This document shows, piece by piece, positions 43,599-58,293 of a stretch of DNA of 64,000 nt. Source of the DNA: Saussurea involucrata (taxonomy: Eukaryota; Streptophyta; Magnoliopsida; Asterales; Asteraceae); contig CM066326.1 of assembly GCA_033807775.1 (NCBI GenBank), positions 92,108,873-92,172,872 on the forward strand. The letters are read 5' to 3'. The notes beneath the pieces are model-generated. The model searched no databases. It saw only the letters and a program-made list of their open reading frames with translations, and had not been told where the DNA came from. The position numbers and the translations under genes are program-made. Within the stretch, counting starts at the first letter, position 1, and each line of letters begins with the position of its first letter.

Positions 43599-43928
43599 TA
43601 ATTATCATAATTGTAGGATCCCGTGTTGGTTTAGTGAGGGAAACTAAGGTTGCCTTACAAAAGACCGGATATAAGTCATATAACCTTTATCAGACGTGTT
43701 TTAAAACCGCGAGTTTAGGAGTGGACAAAGTGAACAATATCTGGTACCGTTATTCTGATATATGTTATTGATGGCATCATAACATTCGTAATATGGCAAA
43801 ACCATGTGGGTTTTTCAATCCTTGAAGACAATTTTATAACAAATTACATATTACAAGTTTAAATCTCACACATTCGGTAGATTTATAATTATTTTTTGAA
43901 ACCGAGCCTTCTTGATACCGGTTCACAA

Positions 43929-44305
43929 CAGAGGCAGATCTACATTGCAATTAGGAGGGGGCGACATGAAAATGAAAAAAACATGAAAATGTTAGGCTAA
44001 ACGCATTGATTTTTAGCTATATATCTTAGTGTCCCCTCACTAACTTCTCATCCATGACCCCATCAACCAAAAAAAAGTGTCTTCAAATCAACCAAAAAAC
44101 CAAAATTAACTCTTGAAATCGAAAAGAACCCAAAAACAACTCTTGAAATCGACAAAAAAACATTAAAATATCTTAAAATCAACCAAAAAGCTTTAAAAAA
44201 TCCTCAAAACGTTTTTAGTCTAAAAAAATACATCGGACAATTTCACGGGTATTTAAACTACCTTAAAGGTGACCCCATTAAAATAAAATGTTGGATCCGC
44301 CATTG
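43929..44305. mobile_element. hAT-like MITE, degenerate
   Basis: CAGAGGCAGATCTACA on the left and the complement of the right end CAATGGCGGATCCAAC resemble a common plant hAT MITE end. No matching 8-bp flanks were found, so it is old or mis-bounded. Confidence 0.4.
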
Positions 44306-44356
44306 TTTATAACTTTGGTAATATTTCAATTGAACAAATTGTTATTTATAATCTAA

Positions 44357-45774
44357 GGCCTTCCGTACCCCAGGGTTCAAACCTTTTGAACCCTCAGTGC
44401 CACATCAGCTCCACATCAGTTTTCCACTTTGAACCCTCTTCAACCTTTTGAACCCTCTAATCCCGTACCCCAACCTTTTGAACCTTTTGAACCCTCATGC
44501 CACATCATCTAATTTTTTAATAAAAAATCATAACATTCATAAAAATAAAAATAAAATTACAAAATAAAATTAAAAATTACAAAATAAAAATAAAATTACA
44601 AAATAAAAATAAAATTACAAAATAAAATTAAAAATTACAAAATAAAATTAAAAATTACAAAATATTAAAAATCTACTCGTCGTCGTTGTTGGGTAGTCGG
44701 ATATGCCAAATATGTTCGACCAAAGAATGCGTGCCAGAACCATAGATCTTGGGAGGCCACCGCTTCTAGCATGATTGTCGGATGTTCATGATCACCTCTC
44801 ATGAATTGACCTCGCCATGCGTTCGGACAATTTTCCCACGACCAATGAGTACAGTCTATGCTGCCGAGCATGCCGGGAAATCCGTGTTTAGCTTCATGCT
44901 TGTGGTACAACTTCTGAATATCATCGTAAGTAGGCTTGCGTAAATATTTTCCACCATAGAGTTCAATAATACCTGTGCAGAAAGTGTGCAGACAATCTCG
45001 TGACGTTTTCTCTCCCATCCTCAAGTACTCGTCAAGTGCGTCGGAAGCTACTCCATACGCCAATTGTCGAACAGCGGATACACACTTTTGTATCGGAGAG
45101 AAACCTTGTAACCCGAGTCCGTCAATCCGTTGTGTAAAATACGGATACACTCCCGATAAATCTTGAACTATCCGTTCGAATAGTTGCCTGCTCATCCTAA
45201 ACCGCCGTCTAAACGAATACGAAGTATACACCGGGTTTTCGCCAAAGTAGTCCTGCAAAAGCCGGTCGTTAGCATCTACCCGACCTCTTTCTATGTTCCC
45301 GGACCTCGGTCTTCTTGACGATGAGGCTACAGCTTGTTGCAACAAATCTGCATAACGATTTAATAGTTGACCGAATTCCTCGTCGGTGTCAATGGATGAT
45401 GAAGAACCGGACGATGAAACGGGTGGCGAATCCATAAAGTTTATATCGGATTGAAAGAAATGAAAGAAAATATTTAAGGATTGAGATGAGTGTTTAAATT
45501 TTGGTGTGAAAAATGAATGAGATTTGAGGATGATTTATAGGGTTTAAATTGGAAAATAAAAAATTGATAAAAAAAAAAATATGGCCGTTTGAATTATAGC
45601 CGTTTGAATTAAAAAATTATAAAAAAAAAAAAATAAACTCGTCGGGTATGCGGGCTGGGGAACCCGAGCCCCTTACCCGCCACCCGTACCCGCGTGAACC
45701 CGCCGAAGTCGTACCCAGAGCCCGCCAACCCGCCCTCCGAACCCGGGCCCGAAGCCGCTGGGCTACGGATGGCC
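44357..45774 (-). mobile_element. PIF/Harbinger element with deleted transposase
   Basis: 1418 bp with ends GGCCTTCCGTACCCCAG and complement of GGCCATCCGTAGCCCAGC. Flanked by TAA (44354-44356, 45775-45777), the same ends and target as the element at 37353-39261 but in opposite orientation. It encodes only the N-terminal part of the transposase. Confidence 0.88.
44665..45435 (-). pseudogene. truncated PIF/Harbinger transposase, 256 aa
   Basis: Collinear with the 428-aa transposase, sharing the blocks GRVDANDRLLQDYFGENP, SPIQKC and GSIDCTHW, up to LWFWHAFFG. It then jumps, out of frame, to the last codons of the gene (the DNA for the usual C-terminal NNDDE is read in another frame). About 170 residues are missing, including the second Asp and the Glu of the DDE triad, so it is catalytically dead. 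The DNA ends are intact, so it could still be moved by the full-length relative. Confidence 0.88.
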
Positions 45775-45777
45775 TAA

Positions 45778-46365
45778 GAGGGGTTGTCTTCAAAAAAAAA
45801 ATCTAAGTGGGGTTTTTACAAATTTTAAGACTTCTTTTTATAATCTAAAAAAAATGTTTAGTCACCCATGAAATAATCAAAAGATGGTGACAAAGTTTTG
45901 TGTCTTTTGTGGGACAATAATTTATTTTGTATAGGTGTATGTCCCCACTTTACTATAAGCTTACAAACCTACAATTCTATAGTAATATCATTGTACCCTT
46001 TAGTTCAATTTTGAGTTCCCAATTTTGTCCTTTTTTTAAAAGCCAATTTTGTCCTTTTTATGCACTAAATTCTTGTATTAACATCCACAATAATCATGTG
46101 TTTTTAATTAAGGGTTTAGTTTAATGGTACATTTCTTTACTTTGTCTTTTCTGTTTCATTCAGTTCGGTAAAACTCAGATGTAAATTGAATTTTTCTTAT
46201 CAGTTGGTTGTGTTGGTTGTATGGAATGATGAGAAAGTGACTTGATGGACAGGGGATTGACAAGTATAAGGTGGTCGAGATTTTTTCTTAAAGTGCATAG
46301 ATTCTGAAAACGAGTCATATGATTCTAGTGTTCTAGTGTTGGTTGTCTAATCACCGGTTTAATAT
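45778..46365. other. AT-rich intergenic DNA
   Basis: No coding signal or recognisable repeat. It ends at the LINE's target duplication (GTGTTTATGTCTTT, 46366-46379). Confidence 0.5.
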
Positions 46366-46697
46366 GTGTTTATGTCTTTTTTTTAAGGAAAAACTCCAGA
46401 CAAACTTTATAAATAAAAAGAACAAGAAAAACAACCGAGTCTAGGCACTAAGCCACACACAAAGACAACCACACAGCTTGGCAATAAAACAATACCAAGC
46501 AACACATAACCAAAAGCAACACAACTCACAAGAACCCAACCACATGCACAGAAAAATAAGACCACCCCAAAGACTCGGAGACCACCTAACGCCACCCCCC
46601 AAACAACAAAAGAATCACGTTGACCGTCCATTTACCCTCTTCAGCAGGTTCCTTCCTTTCCACGCCATACGGAGATGAACCACATCTCTAATGCTCT

Positions 46698-47569
46698 TCA
46701 CCACTTGATCAACTGTCCTTTTGTACCTTTGTATAACCTTCCATTTCGCTCACGCCATATGAAGTAAATAGTTGCACTAAGACAAAGCTTATCCGCAAGA
46801 GATTTAGGTCTATCATTAGACATCACATTCAAAATGTCATCCCAACAGTTCGGCCAAACATTAACCTTTTCGTCTCTTTTGATCCGGGTCCACGCCTCCA
46901 TCGAAAACCTGCAAAGAAAGAAAAGATGGAGGTGCGAGTCCATCGCTTCCTCACAAAGGGAACAGGTCCAAGCAGCATCCTCCCTACTCCAAATCACCAA
47001 CCTATCTTGCGTAGGAAGCCGATTGTGACAAGCAACCCATACACAAAAAGCATGTTTAGGAATATGACCCTTAAACCAAACACACTTATGCCATGGAACT
47101 GTCTGAAACGGCCCCTCTAAGGATTGCCAAGCCGCATTCACGGAGAATTCTACAAGAGAGCTTTGGGTGTCAACCCAACATGGCTTGTCACGCTGACCAC
47201 TTACAAGCCCGGGAAACTGATAATTGGCAAGGACTGGGTAGACTCGTACCCAACTCGCCGGCCACGCACCTGAGAACCGGTCCCTCACCTCTCGGAACGA
47301 AGCAGTCGGAGACAAACCCGCCGAGATGATAAATCGGTAGGTGATAATCGAGGAAATCGGAACTCCCAAGGCCTAACGGTCCTCCCACGCATTTGTATTA
47401 ACACCATCTCCAATGAGCATCATTACAAACTGACACATACACGGGTGCAAATTCATTAGCTTGCAAAGAAGCCACGACCACCTCGTACTTTTCTGAACTA
47501 ACCAGAAATGTATGGACCGAAGACAATACAGGTAGACCCATCTAACCCATAAAGAACTTCTTCGTATAA
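46698..47569 (-). pseudogene. LINE ORF2 C-terminal part with zf-RVT domain
   Basis: The frame 46698-47369 contains the reverse-transcriptase zinc-binding pattern: FKGHIPKHAFCVWVACHNRL, then CSLCEEAMDSHLHLFFLC and IYFIWRERNGRLYKG. Upstream pieces in other frames (to 47569) continue the protein and end at the solo LTR's target duplication, GCAAG. Several frameshifts. Confidence 0.82.
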
Positions 47570-47772
47570 GCAAGTGTAACACCCTAAAATCAGGACTAAT
47601 TTAAACCTGAAATAAAAGGGTTTACTCATCTAAAATCCATAACATATTCGTTCTTAACGAGTGAAAATAAAAAGAGTTAATTTACATCAAACTTGTCGTC
47701 ACTATAATCTCTCCACTCATCCCATTACGTCTCTGAGCTCATACCTGGCAAGAAAATATATTTTGAAACGAT

Positions 47773-47786
47773 TAGGCTAACGCCTA
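47773..47786 (-). other. conserved LTR hairpin, solo LTR E
   Basis: Sense CTCAC TAGGC GTTA GCCTA ATC: a five-pair stem TAGGC/GCCTA, with G-C where LTRs B and D have A-T at the third pair. Confidence 0.68.
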
Positions 47787-48119
47787 GTGAGAACATTCAG
47801 TTTCAAAATAATACTTTAAATCAATGTAAACAAGGTTTATCAAACTTGACTTACACTCGTTCTTACCATACTCATACTCATCTCATAATAACTGAATCAT
47901 ACTCAATCTAATGAATATAACTATCAGTCATAAAGTCACATCACCATACTCAATAGTCTACTACGAATCATCACTGATTCTAGTTTATCGATCAATCCTA
48001 CAGACTTACATTCAAACGTCATACCTTCTTCTTGAAATGGATACATAAACAGCACTTATATATTGCCTATTTTTACTCCATCGAAAACCCAGGAAGCAAC
48101 ACTTATACTTCGTCTAGTT

Positions 48120-49050
48120 CATACTTCCACATCTCAAATATAAATAGCAACTCTTCTTTGCCTATTAACTCATTCAACCTGAATAACAATTATACTATGC
48201 CTATTCAGCCTATTCCACATGAATAACAATTATACTTTGTCTATTCAATTATACGCATGAATAACAATCCTACTTTGCCTATTTATAATATGAATAGCAA
48301 TTCTACTTCGCCTATTCATTCCCTTCCAAAATAAACAGGAATAGCAATTATACTCTGCCTATCCTACGTTATCAAAATAAAACTAAAGTTTATAACTCCG
48401 TTCCTCTTACTCATACTCGTACAGGATAATGCTTGTATGTATTTCTCATAATATTCAGTATAAACCAAACACATATTTATCACACAAATTCCTCATATCT
48501 TTCAGTAAAATCAAACCTCCTTTGTAGATCTCTTATATCATTTATATAAGCCGATCATATTTTAATACGCCAATTCCTCATTCTATAAGTCTAACCATCA
48601 ATATTAACACTTACGAGTCTTGACATAATTTTACTTCATAAAATTATTCTTTCAAAAGTCATCCAATGAGTTCATTTATAAAATACACCTTACCATACTT
48701 TAAAACATTATAAAAAAGTAAGGTAAGAAGGAACTCACCTGATAGCAGTAGTATCTTTCTTTTCTTCTCTAAATTGTATGAACTTTTGTCACCAACTTCA
48801 CAGAGATCTGAAATACTTATATACATAATGTACTAGTATTAATCTACTGTACAGGACCCTTAAAGACTAAGAATCCTAAAATAACCAAAATTGTCAACAC
48901 TTATCGCAACCAACTAGCTGCGATATACCTTGTCGCAACCAACTGTTGAGACATAGCACCATATCGCAACCAACTGTTGAGACATAGCACCATATCGCAA
49001 CCAACTAAATTCATAACTGTCGCAACTAACTGAGTTCATGAATATCTCAA
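48120..49050 (-). repeat. two short-repeat clusters in LTR E
   Basis: Cluster 1 (about 48120-48365): repeated GAATAGCAATTATACTTTGCC-like phrases and CCTATTC units. Cluster 2 (48905-49050): ATCGCAACCAACT and TGTTGAGACATAGCACC units. CGCAACCAAC is also found in LTR D's repeat cluster. Confidence 0.7.
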
Positions 49051-49707
49051 CTAACTGAAAAACGTAAAACCCAGAAATCTCTAGTTTTAAACCATGCATG
49101 TTTCTATAAATTTGCAGATATGTTCAATACTACTATTAGAACATAAACATCAACCCATATTTATCATAACCTTCCAAAAATATCAAAACTCATTTCTATA
49201 TCCATAAAACTTCAAACTACATAAAGAGAAAAGATTTATGTAAGAAAATACCTTTGATTTCTTTGGCTTGGTTTCTTTGGCTTGACTCCTAAAACTCCAG
49301 CAGATTTTCTTCTTCTCCTTCTTTCCTTTTCTTGTTCTCTAATTCTTTCTCTCTTTCTCTCTTTCTCTCTTGTACCGTCAAAGTTCAAACACACACCCAC
49401 ATAAAACAAGATGTGAATGAAATATGAGGACACCTTCCTCATTTAATCAACTTTGGCTATGGTGTTGACACCTCATTCACCAATTAACCAAACGAACCCC
49501 AAACTTCCTTCAAATGACAACTTTAATCCCTCAACATATAAATTAAAATTAAAGTTTACCCCTTAACTTATAATTCCAAATTAAAACCATTAACGTAACT
49601 TACTCGGGGTTAAACTCTAATATTAATTCTATCACATAATAAATCATAGATTTATCAATAAAATCCATCTTAATATTTTATACCAAAAATCGAGATGTTA
49701 CAGCAAG

Positions 49708-50642
49708 TCCCACACATGTTTGGCTAAGTGAGCCTGATTCCACTTTGCCAACCTTTTGATTCCAAGACCTCCACAAAAGATTGGCCGGCAAATTTTATCC
49801 CACGAAATTTTACATCTTCCCCTTGAACTGTCACCTTGAGCCCAAAAAAAAACCCGAAACAAAGATTCCAAATCATGAATCACACTAGTCGGGAATGAAA
49901 ACGAAGACATCCAATATAATTGGAGCGATTGGAGGACCGAGCAGATGAGTTGACGTCGCCCCCCAAACGATAAAAACTTCGCCTTCCAGTTCTGAATACG
50001 TGACTTCACTTTATCAACAACGACTCCAAAGTCGGACACTTTGAGGCGAGCTGGCGACAGAGGGACGCCCAAATATCTAATGGGAAAAGTACCTTGGCGA
50101 AACGGTATGATTGAGAGTATTCGGAAGTCCGAAACCCTCGAAGCATTCGGAATCTTGGGGATAAGGCACAAGAGAGTATGATTGAGTTCTCTCGCAAGCC
50201 GGCCATTGTAGAAAAAATTGTGGATAGCAATTTCGACGTCCATACCAATAACGGGCCAAGCAGACTTGAAAAGTTAGACGATAAACCATCAGAACCGGGA
50301 GCCTTATCATTACCAATGTCAAAGATGGTCGAGCGAATTTCCTCGCTAGAGATTGGCCGAATCATGAAATTAGCCTCTCGCAGTGAGAGCTTTTTTTAGA
50401 ACACCACATCCGACATATTGGGGTCCACACTAGCATCCCGAACACCTAGAATGGATTGAAAGTGGTTTACAAAAACGTTAGCAACATCATCACCATAAAA
50501 GAACGTACTGCTCGTATCACAAACGGAATGGATGAAATGGGAGTGACGTTTTTCCTTAACCACTTGGTGGAAATATTTCGTATTTGCATCCCCTTCATTT
50601 AACCACTTGACTTTAGCCCTTTGTCTCAAGGCCGTATCTTTC
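49708..50642 (-). pseudogene. LINE ORF2 RT-region fragments
   Basis: From the 5' side: VKWLNEGDANTKYFHQVVKE (50396-50629), IRPISSEEIRSTIFDIGNDK followed by APGSDGLSS (50006-50365), then IRYLGVPLSPARL and NWKAKFLSFGGRRQLI (49698-50243). The RT palm with its catalytic Asp pair is absent; the junction between early and late RT blocks lies near 50096-50105. Several frame changes. Confidence 0.82.
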
Positions 50643-50659
50643 GTGTTTATGTCTTTGGT

Positions 50660-51127
50660 ATGGTAAAATTCATGAATAGAACAATTATAGTGAATTAAGA
50701 AAAATTAACTGTACAGTTTTTTTTTAGTTTCTTGACGACCAACTATAAGATGAATGGGTTCTCGATTTTTCATTTCGTTTTTTTTTTGTACTAACGTTTT
50801 CTTGAAAAGAAAGTTGCAACAAAAACAAAGTATTTAAAATTTATGATTCTCAAAGTGAACGGGTTTTTTATGGTCTCGAGTCGGCAAATATAGAACAAAT
50901 AATTGGTTGGAATCTTGAAATCGAGACAATATTTGGATTTGGAAAAATGGGAAATTACACGAACAAATTGAGAGAATCTTTGATTTTGTTTTTGTTAACT
51001 CCAAATATTTAATTTCAAAGGATTTGTTTTATTCGACAAACGTTTATTTTTAATGGTTGCAACTTGGCCAAGAATCCATGGTTTTGGATCTTATTATATA
51101 TACTTATAATTGAGATCATGTTTTTAA
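50660..51127. other. AT-rich intergenic DNA
   Basis: No coding or repeat feature seen between the LINE and the SINE. Confidence 0.5.
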
Positions 51128-51140
51128 TTGAAAATATATA

Positions 51141-51470
51141 TATATGAAAGCATGTGTAGCTCAGTGGTAAGGTAACATCCTTGGGGGGTCAGTGGATGGT
51201 ATCAGGGTTCGAACCCCGTGGTAAACATGTCTGAGATACCCGCCTAACATTTGGTTGGGCCGTCCTTAGGTGGTCCAGTAGAAGACTGGGCTATCGCCCC
51301 AGCCCAATGTGGTTGGGAATAGGCCCAAGCGTAAGCTGGTCTGCGGACGCGGCAGATTAGTGGGTTGCCCTTGGATGCCCGATACCGCCGGGACGGTGTG
51401 CGTGCGTGTGTACGTGTGTTCGTGGTAGTCGTTCGTGGGTTCGATGCCACATTGCCGTTCAAAAAAAAAT
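51141..51470 (+). mobile_element. tRNA-derived SINE with 13-bp target duplication
   Basis: A box TAGCTCAGTGGT (51157-51168) and a perfect B-box palindrome GGTTCGAACC (51206-51215), then a GC-rich body with a 3' end GTTCGATGCCACATTGCCG and A9. TTGAAAATATATA occurs at 51128-51140 and 51471-51483. It is not a functional tRNA gene: no cloverleaf closes. The minus frame 51244-51573 is a shadow. Confidence 0.82.
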
Positions 51471-51524
51471 TTGAAAATATATAATTGTTTTTATAAGAAC
51501 GTGAAAAAAATACAGATAATAGTA

Positions 51525-52085
51525 AGACCATCCACACGCATCTTGCAAATGGTCTTGCAAGATGACATGGCATGCCATGTGTCTTGCAAGACCTTGCAAC
51601 AAACCCTTGATCTTGCTATTTCGAAAAGGTCTTGCAACCATTAGTTTATTATTTTAATTAGTTATTATTAACATGTTTGTTTAAATATTAGTTATTATTA
51701 ATATGTTTATTAAATTTAATTCATTTATTAGTTTATTTGAACATTATTATTTTTAAAAATTTTATTAAAATTTCTTACACACGCTTTATTTTAAAAAAAT
51801 GATACTTTTATGCAATGTTTTTTATTTAAACTGCTAAATTAAAAGTACATTAATATAAAAATTACGAAAATACAAATACTAATAGGTAAACGTACACAAA
51901 CATCAAAAAAAATTAGTTATATTATAATTATCTATATTATTTATATTATAATTTATTACTTTAGAAAGGAGTTTAGTCTTGCATGTGTGTAGAAGATGTT
52001 ATTGCAAAGCTGATGTGGCACTTGTGAAAGTAGTATGATCTTGCAAACATTCGTCAGTAAAAATCTTGCAAATTGATAGGACTTG
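51525..52085. mobile_element. possible MITE with CTTGCAA repeats
   Basis: GACCATCCACACGCATCTTGC at the left and CTTGCAAATTGATAGGACTT at the right look like diverged inverted ends. CTTGCAA recurs many times, and ACATGGCATGCCATGT (near 51564) is a perfect palindrome. No target duplication was resolved. Confidence 0.4.
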
Positions 52086-52599
52086 TATTTATCGAATAAT
52101 TGAAGTTGACATTATCAAACACCGAACAATAAAAATTTCATTATGTTGTTAACGTTGAAACAAGAATCGGTCAGCATACTTGATTTTATTGACGGCATCA
52201 CCATCATACTCGTATTTTTTCTAAATTTTTTTATTTTTATTTTTATGCTATAATTAATCATAATGATTTTTAATTATTAAATTTAAAATTTGGAACAATA
52301 CTTATATTTTTGTTTTGTTAATAAATTTTTAATCATATTTGAACTTATTTCTTATGTTTATTTATTATATGTTTAACGTATACTTTGTTTCCCATAATTA
52401 AATGGACCAAAAACATCAAATTTGATGTCTTTCAACATCAGTTGTATCTATATAGGGAGTTATTAACCTAAATAGCCACTTCACGCCATCATCTTTAACT
52501 TTTAACTACCTAGTTTAGTTTTTTACAAAAATGACCAGCATCCCGCAAATCTGACACCGCAAACCAACTTTTACTTGCGGTGTCAGCTTTTTCTGACGC

Positions 52600-53130
52600 A
52601 TTCCAAAAAAGTACGAGGATGGTCCCCGTCCCCATCCCCATCCCCGTTAAAATCCCCGCCTCGTCCCCGTTAAGAGGTCCCTGAACCCGACCCAAAACGT
52701 TCGGTTTTCGGTTTTCACCGACAGTTTCGGTTTTTTTTGCCATCCCTAGGTGTAACTGATAGGAACCAGAAAAAAGTTAAAACCAGTATAACACCCGATC
52801 CGTTATAAAAAATATGGTTTTTATTTTATTTTGTTATTTTGTTATTTTATTTTAATAAAAATAACTTTTTTAATAAATCTTTTTATTGGGCCCCTAACAA
52901 GAAGAAAAGCAAGGCCTCAATGCTCGACTGGACTCGGTTTGTTCGAAATATAAAATATAAAAATTATAAATCTCGAGCCAATAAACGAGTTAATTATCGT
53001 GACTCGTGAGTACTAGCCCGTAAACGAACATCGAACTTGGTACATCAAAAAATATTCGAGCTTGAGCCCTACATGAAAAAATTATTCGAGCTCGAGTCGA
53101 GCTTGAGCCTAGTATAATTTTTTTGAGCCC
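52600..53130. repeat. degenerate hAT-type repeat DNA
   Basis: Contains CCCCGTCCCCATCCCCATCC and GGTTTTCGG runs, the end TTTTTGCCATCCCTA (near 52749), and later CGAGCTCGAGTCGAGC-like phrases, all common in non-autonomous plant hAT elements. Boundaries unclear. The frame 52510-52743 is a by-product. Confidence 0.4.
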
Positions 53131-53407
53131 AGCTCGAAAAATGTACTACTAGTTAAATTATCTGTATTCAGTAAAAAATCAACTAAAACTAATCCGAAAT
53201 AAGTCATCTTTATTCGGTAACCGAAACCGTTTGTCTAAATTAGTTATTCAGTTTTGAAAAAAAAATCGACACCTAACAGAAAAATGAAAACCAATCAGCA
53301 CAAATTCGTTATAACCAACTGGACCCTCCTTAACCTATCTGGTCCCCGTCTATATATTAAATGTTAAACTAAGTCTCATTAAAATAAATTAAGAAAAAAG
53401 CAAATCT

Positions 53408-53800
53408 TAATCACTTACCCGGGTAGGTGCTTAACGGTAAAATTCAACACTATCGATTCCTTCCCGGGTATGAATTTAGTCCATCAAAATGGCAATGTAT
53501 GCAACAATTTAGCCGGTAAGCGCTAAACATGGTAAGAGTCGTCGCACTCACTTACCTGGTAAGACTCTCGGTCCTTGCTTTCGACTCTCGACTCTTGCTT
53601 CTGCTCTTATCGGGTAAGATTCTTGGTCCTTGCCATATTATGTGACTTGGTAAGCACTTACCCGGGTAAGCGTTTTGTAAACGGCTCCTTAATAATTTGC
53701 AAACCTCTTAACTCATATAAACCACCCACCTTAGGGGCCGTTTACAAAACGCTTACTCGGGTAAGCACTTACCAATTCAAATGATCTTATAGATGAATAT
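53408..53800. mobile_element. two MITE ends of a CGTTTAC family
   Basis: One element ends GCGTTTTGTAAACGGCTCC at 53688, followed by TTA. Another begins at 53734 after TTA with GGGGCCGTTTACAAAACGC. CTTACCCGGGTAAG-like phrases are repeated on both sides. Far ends not identified; related to 43446-43598. Confidence 0.42.
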
Positions 53801-54027
53801 GGCAAAGACCAAAAAATCTAGTATATCTGTATATGTATAAAGTACTTTGTTTAAAAACCCAATTGAAACAAAAGAGGCAAAAACATGATCCAAAAAATGT
53901 AAATAAACTTTTTTTTGAATCCTACAAACATCAAGATCCAAAAAAGTATCAAACATTCCATAACTTCTCTCAAATTCTAAATGAAGGATTTAAAGAGACT
54001 AAAACCAAAACACGAAAACGAAAACGC

Positions 54028-56875
<2,848 letters not shown>

Positions 56876-56942
56876 GGCTGCGATTGAGTTCTCTTCTCCT
56901 AGCGGCTGATGCTCACAAATGCCTCCAATCGATGCAGCCCGT

Positions 56943-57044
56943 AAACCCTAGTTGATTCAGGGTTGTGGTGGTTTATATAGTACTTGAATTTGTTCTATTG
57001 GTTTGTTTTGATGTAAAAGCCTACACAAGTAATGGGCCGGCCCA
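56943..57044 (-). promoter_or_regulatory. RPS18 promoter: telo-box, TATA box, paired site II elements
   Basis: On the gene's strand: site II TGGGCC in a perfect palindrome (TGGGCCGGCCCA, 57033-57044), TATA box TATATAAA (56972-56979) and a telo-box (AAACCCTAG on the plus strand, 56943-56951) near the expected start site. The combination of site II (TCP-bound) and telo-box is the well-known signature of plant ribosomal-protein promoters. The leader to the ATG would be about 70 nt. Confidence 0.8.
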
Positions 57045-57217
57045 TTTACGCAAAGATTTATATAAATTTTTGTTTTATTACTTTTACTTTTTTAAGATTA
57101 AACTCTAAATTTGGTCCTTGAGGTTTTCTAAAAAGTTTGAAAGTGGGGCTTAAACTTTTATAAGTCTATAAATCATCCTTGTAGTTTGTGTTTTACTTTA
57201 AAAATGGTCCCTAGTTA

Positions 57218-57430
57218 CTAACTCTTATCTACATTATCCAGTGGTTTCTTCACCACTGATCCGTTTTCTTTGCTCAAATAATTAACTCCTTTCTCTATTT
57301 TGCCTTTGCTTTTTTTGGGTTTTTCTCTACTACTAAAACCAACATGATCTTCCACATCCAAAGACCATCGTCCATCTTCAAAGACACAATCCACCTTCTC
57401 AGATGAACCAAAGTTGAAGACCTTTGTCAC
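57218..57430 (-). pseudogene. possible gene fragment inside MULE-like element
   Basis: A 70-codon minus-strand frame, TKVFNFGSSEKVDCVFEDG...SREKPKKSKGKIEKG, with a natural-looking amino-acid mix; the first ATG is probably internal to a larger lost gene. Family not recognised. It starts close to the left TIR, so part of it may overlap TIR sequence. Confidence 0.35.
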
Positions 57431-57818
57431 CGGTTTTGATTTTCATTTGGCATCCAGATTTGGGTATGAGTTTGTTTTAAATCAAGATTTGTTTTGGTTT
57501 TGATAGAGAAAAATGATAAGAGGCGAGGGTTGTCGAAAGGTTCCCACCATTTTCTTTCATCAGTGGGGATTCCACCATTTCTCCAGTTTCCCTTTGAACG
57601 CTAGAAACCATAAATGAAAACCATATATATCTAGGTTTTGTTTACAAGATCAGTGACACAAAAAATAAGCCCCTTCTCTGTTTTGGTTACGAGTTGGAGA
57701 CGGAGGCCGGCAGTGGATGGAAGTTGGACATGGTGACGGACGATTGGGGGGAGGTGTAGTGTTCGCCGGTGACGGTGTTGATCCAACGAACACGAGATGG
57801 ACCCGATGGGGGCTGTAA

Positions 57819-58009
57819 TTTTTTTTTAAAGGGTATCCTAGGCTTTGCCTAGACTAATCCCTGGCACTGATTGACTGCCAAGGATGCAGCCCTGAGATAA
57901 TACCTCAGTGGCCATAAGTTGCCAACGTCTGAATTCGAACCCGGGGTAGATGGGTTTCTGAGCCACATCCTTCAAGGCCTTAACCAGTACGCCACAAACC
58001 TTGTGGTTC
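57819..58009 (-). mobile_element. tRNA-derived SINE (minus strand)
   Basis: Minus strand: A-box-like TGGCGTACTGGTTAAGG (57978-57994 complement), B box GGGTTCGAATTC (57931-57942 complement), body, then an A tail (T run 57819-57827). CTGTAAT with similar preceding G/C bases lies on both sides (ending 57819 and 58020), a likely target duplication. Confidence 0.75.
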
Positions 58010-58293
58010 GGGCCTGTAATATTATATATAATTTATTTTAAGTAAAATGAGATAAAAGCAGAAAAGACCAAAATGCCCTTAATTTAACGAACTTTTTTAA
58101 CAAAGTTCATGATCAAGGACCGTTTTCAAAGCAAAATGCAAACCACAAGGATGACTTATAGACTAATGAAAGCTTAGGTCGTATTTTCAGACTTTTCATT
58201 AAACCTTAAGGACCAAAATTAGAGTTTACTCATTTTTTAATATAATGATTCTTAATTTATAAGGTTTTGTTTGGTACATTAGTTGACAAATTA

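Larger units (their letters stand above)
47575..49702 (-). mobile_element. solo LTR of a Ty3/gypsy element (E)
   Basis: Plus strand TGTAACACCC to GATGTTACA, 2128 bp, with target duplication GCAAG at 47570-47574 and 49703-49707. No internal gypsy sequence remains, so recombination between LTRs removed it. It has the conserved hairpin (47773-47786) and two repeat clusters. Small frames within it (48032, 48914, 49236) are not genes. Confidence 0.9.
46380..50642 (-). mobile_element. 5'-truncated LINE, interrupted by a solo LTR
   Basis: Flanked by a 14-bp direct repeat GTGTTTATGTCTTT (46366-46379 and 50643-50656). A short T run at the low-coordinate end is the poly(A) tail of a minus-strand element. 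Protein fragments are in LINE ORF2 order: pre-RT region, RT start, post-RT region, zf-RVT. The 5' end is cut in ORF2, as usual for LINEs, and an internal deletion removes the RT core. A gypsy solo LTR (47575-49702) inserted later. Confidence 0.87.
57106..58222. mobile_element. MULE-like element with about 110-bp inverted repeats
   Basis: Left TAAACTCTAAATTTGGTCC and complement of right TAAACTCTAATTTTGGTCC; similarity continues through GTCTATAAATCATCCTTGTAG and ATGGTCC/ACGGTCC for about 110 bp. No clear 9-bp target duplication, so superfamily is inferred from TIR length. It carries a SINE and a possible captured coding fragment. Confidence 0.6.

Noticed and set aside
51141..51260. Functional tRNA gene
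   Set aside because: A and B boxes are present, but the cloverleaf does not close and the sequence continues into a SINE body with A tail and target duplication.
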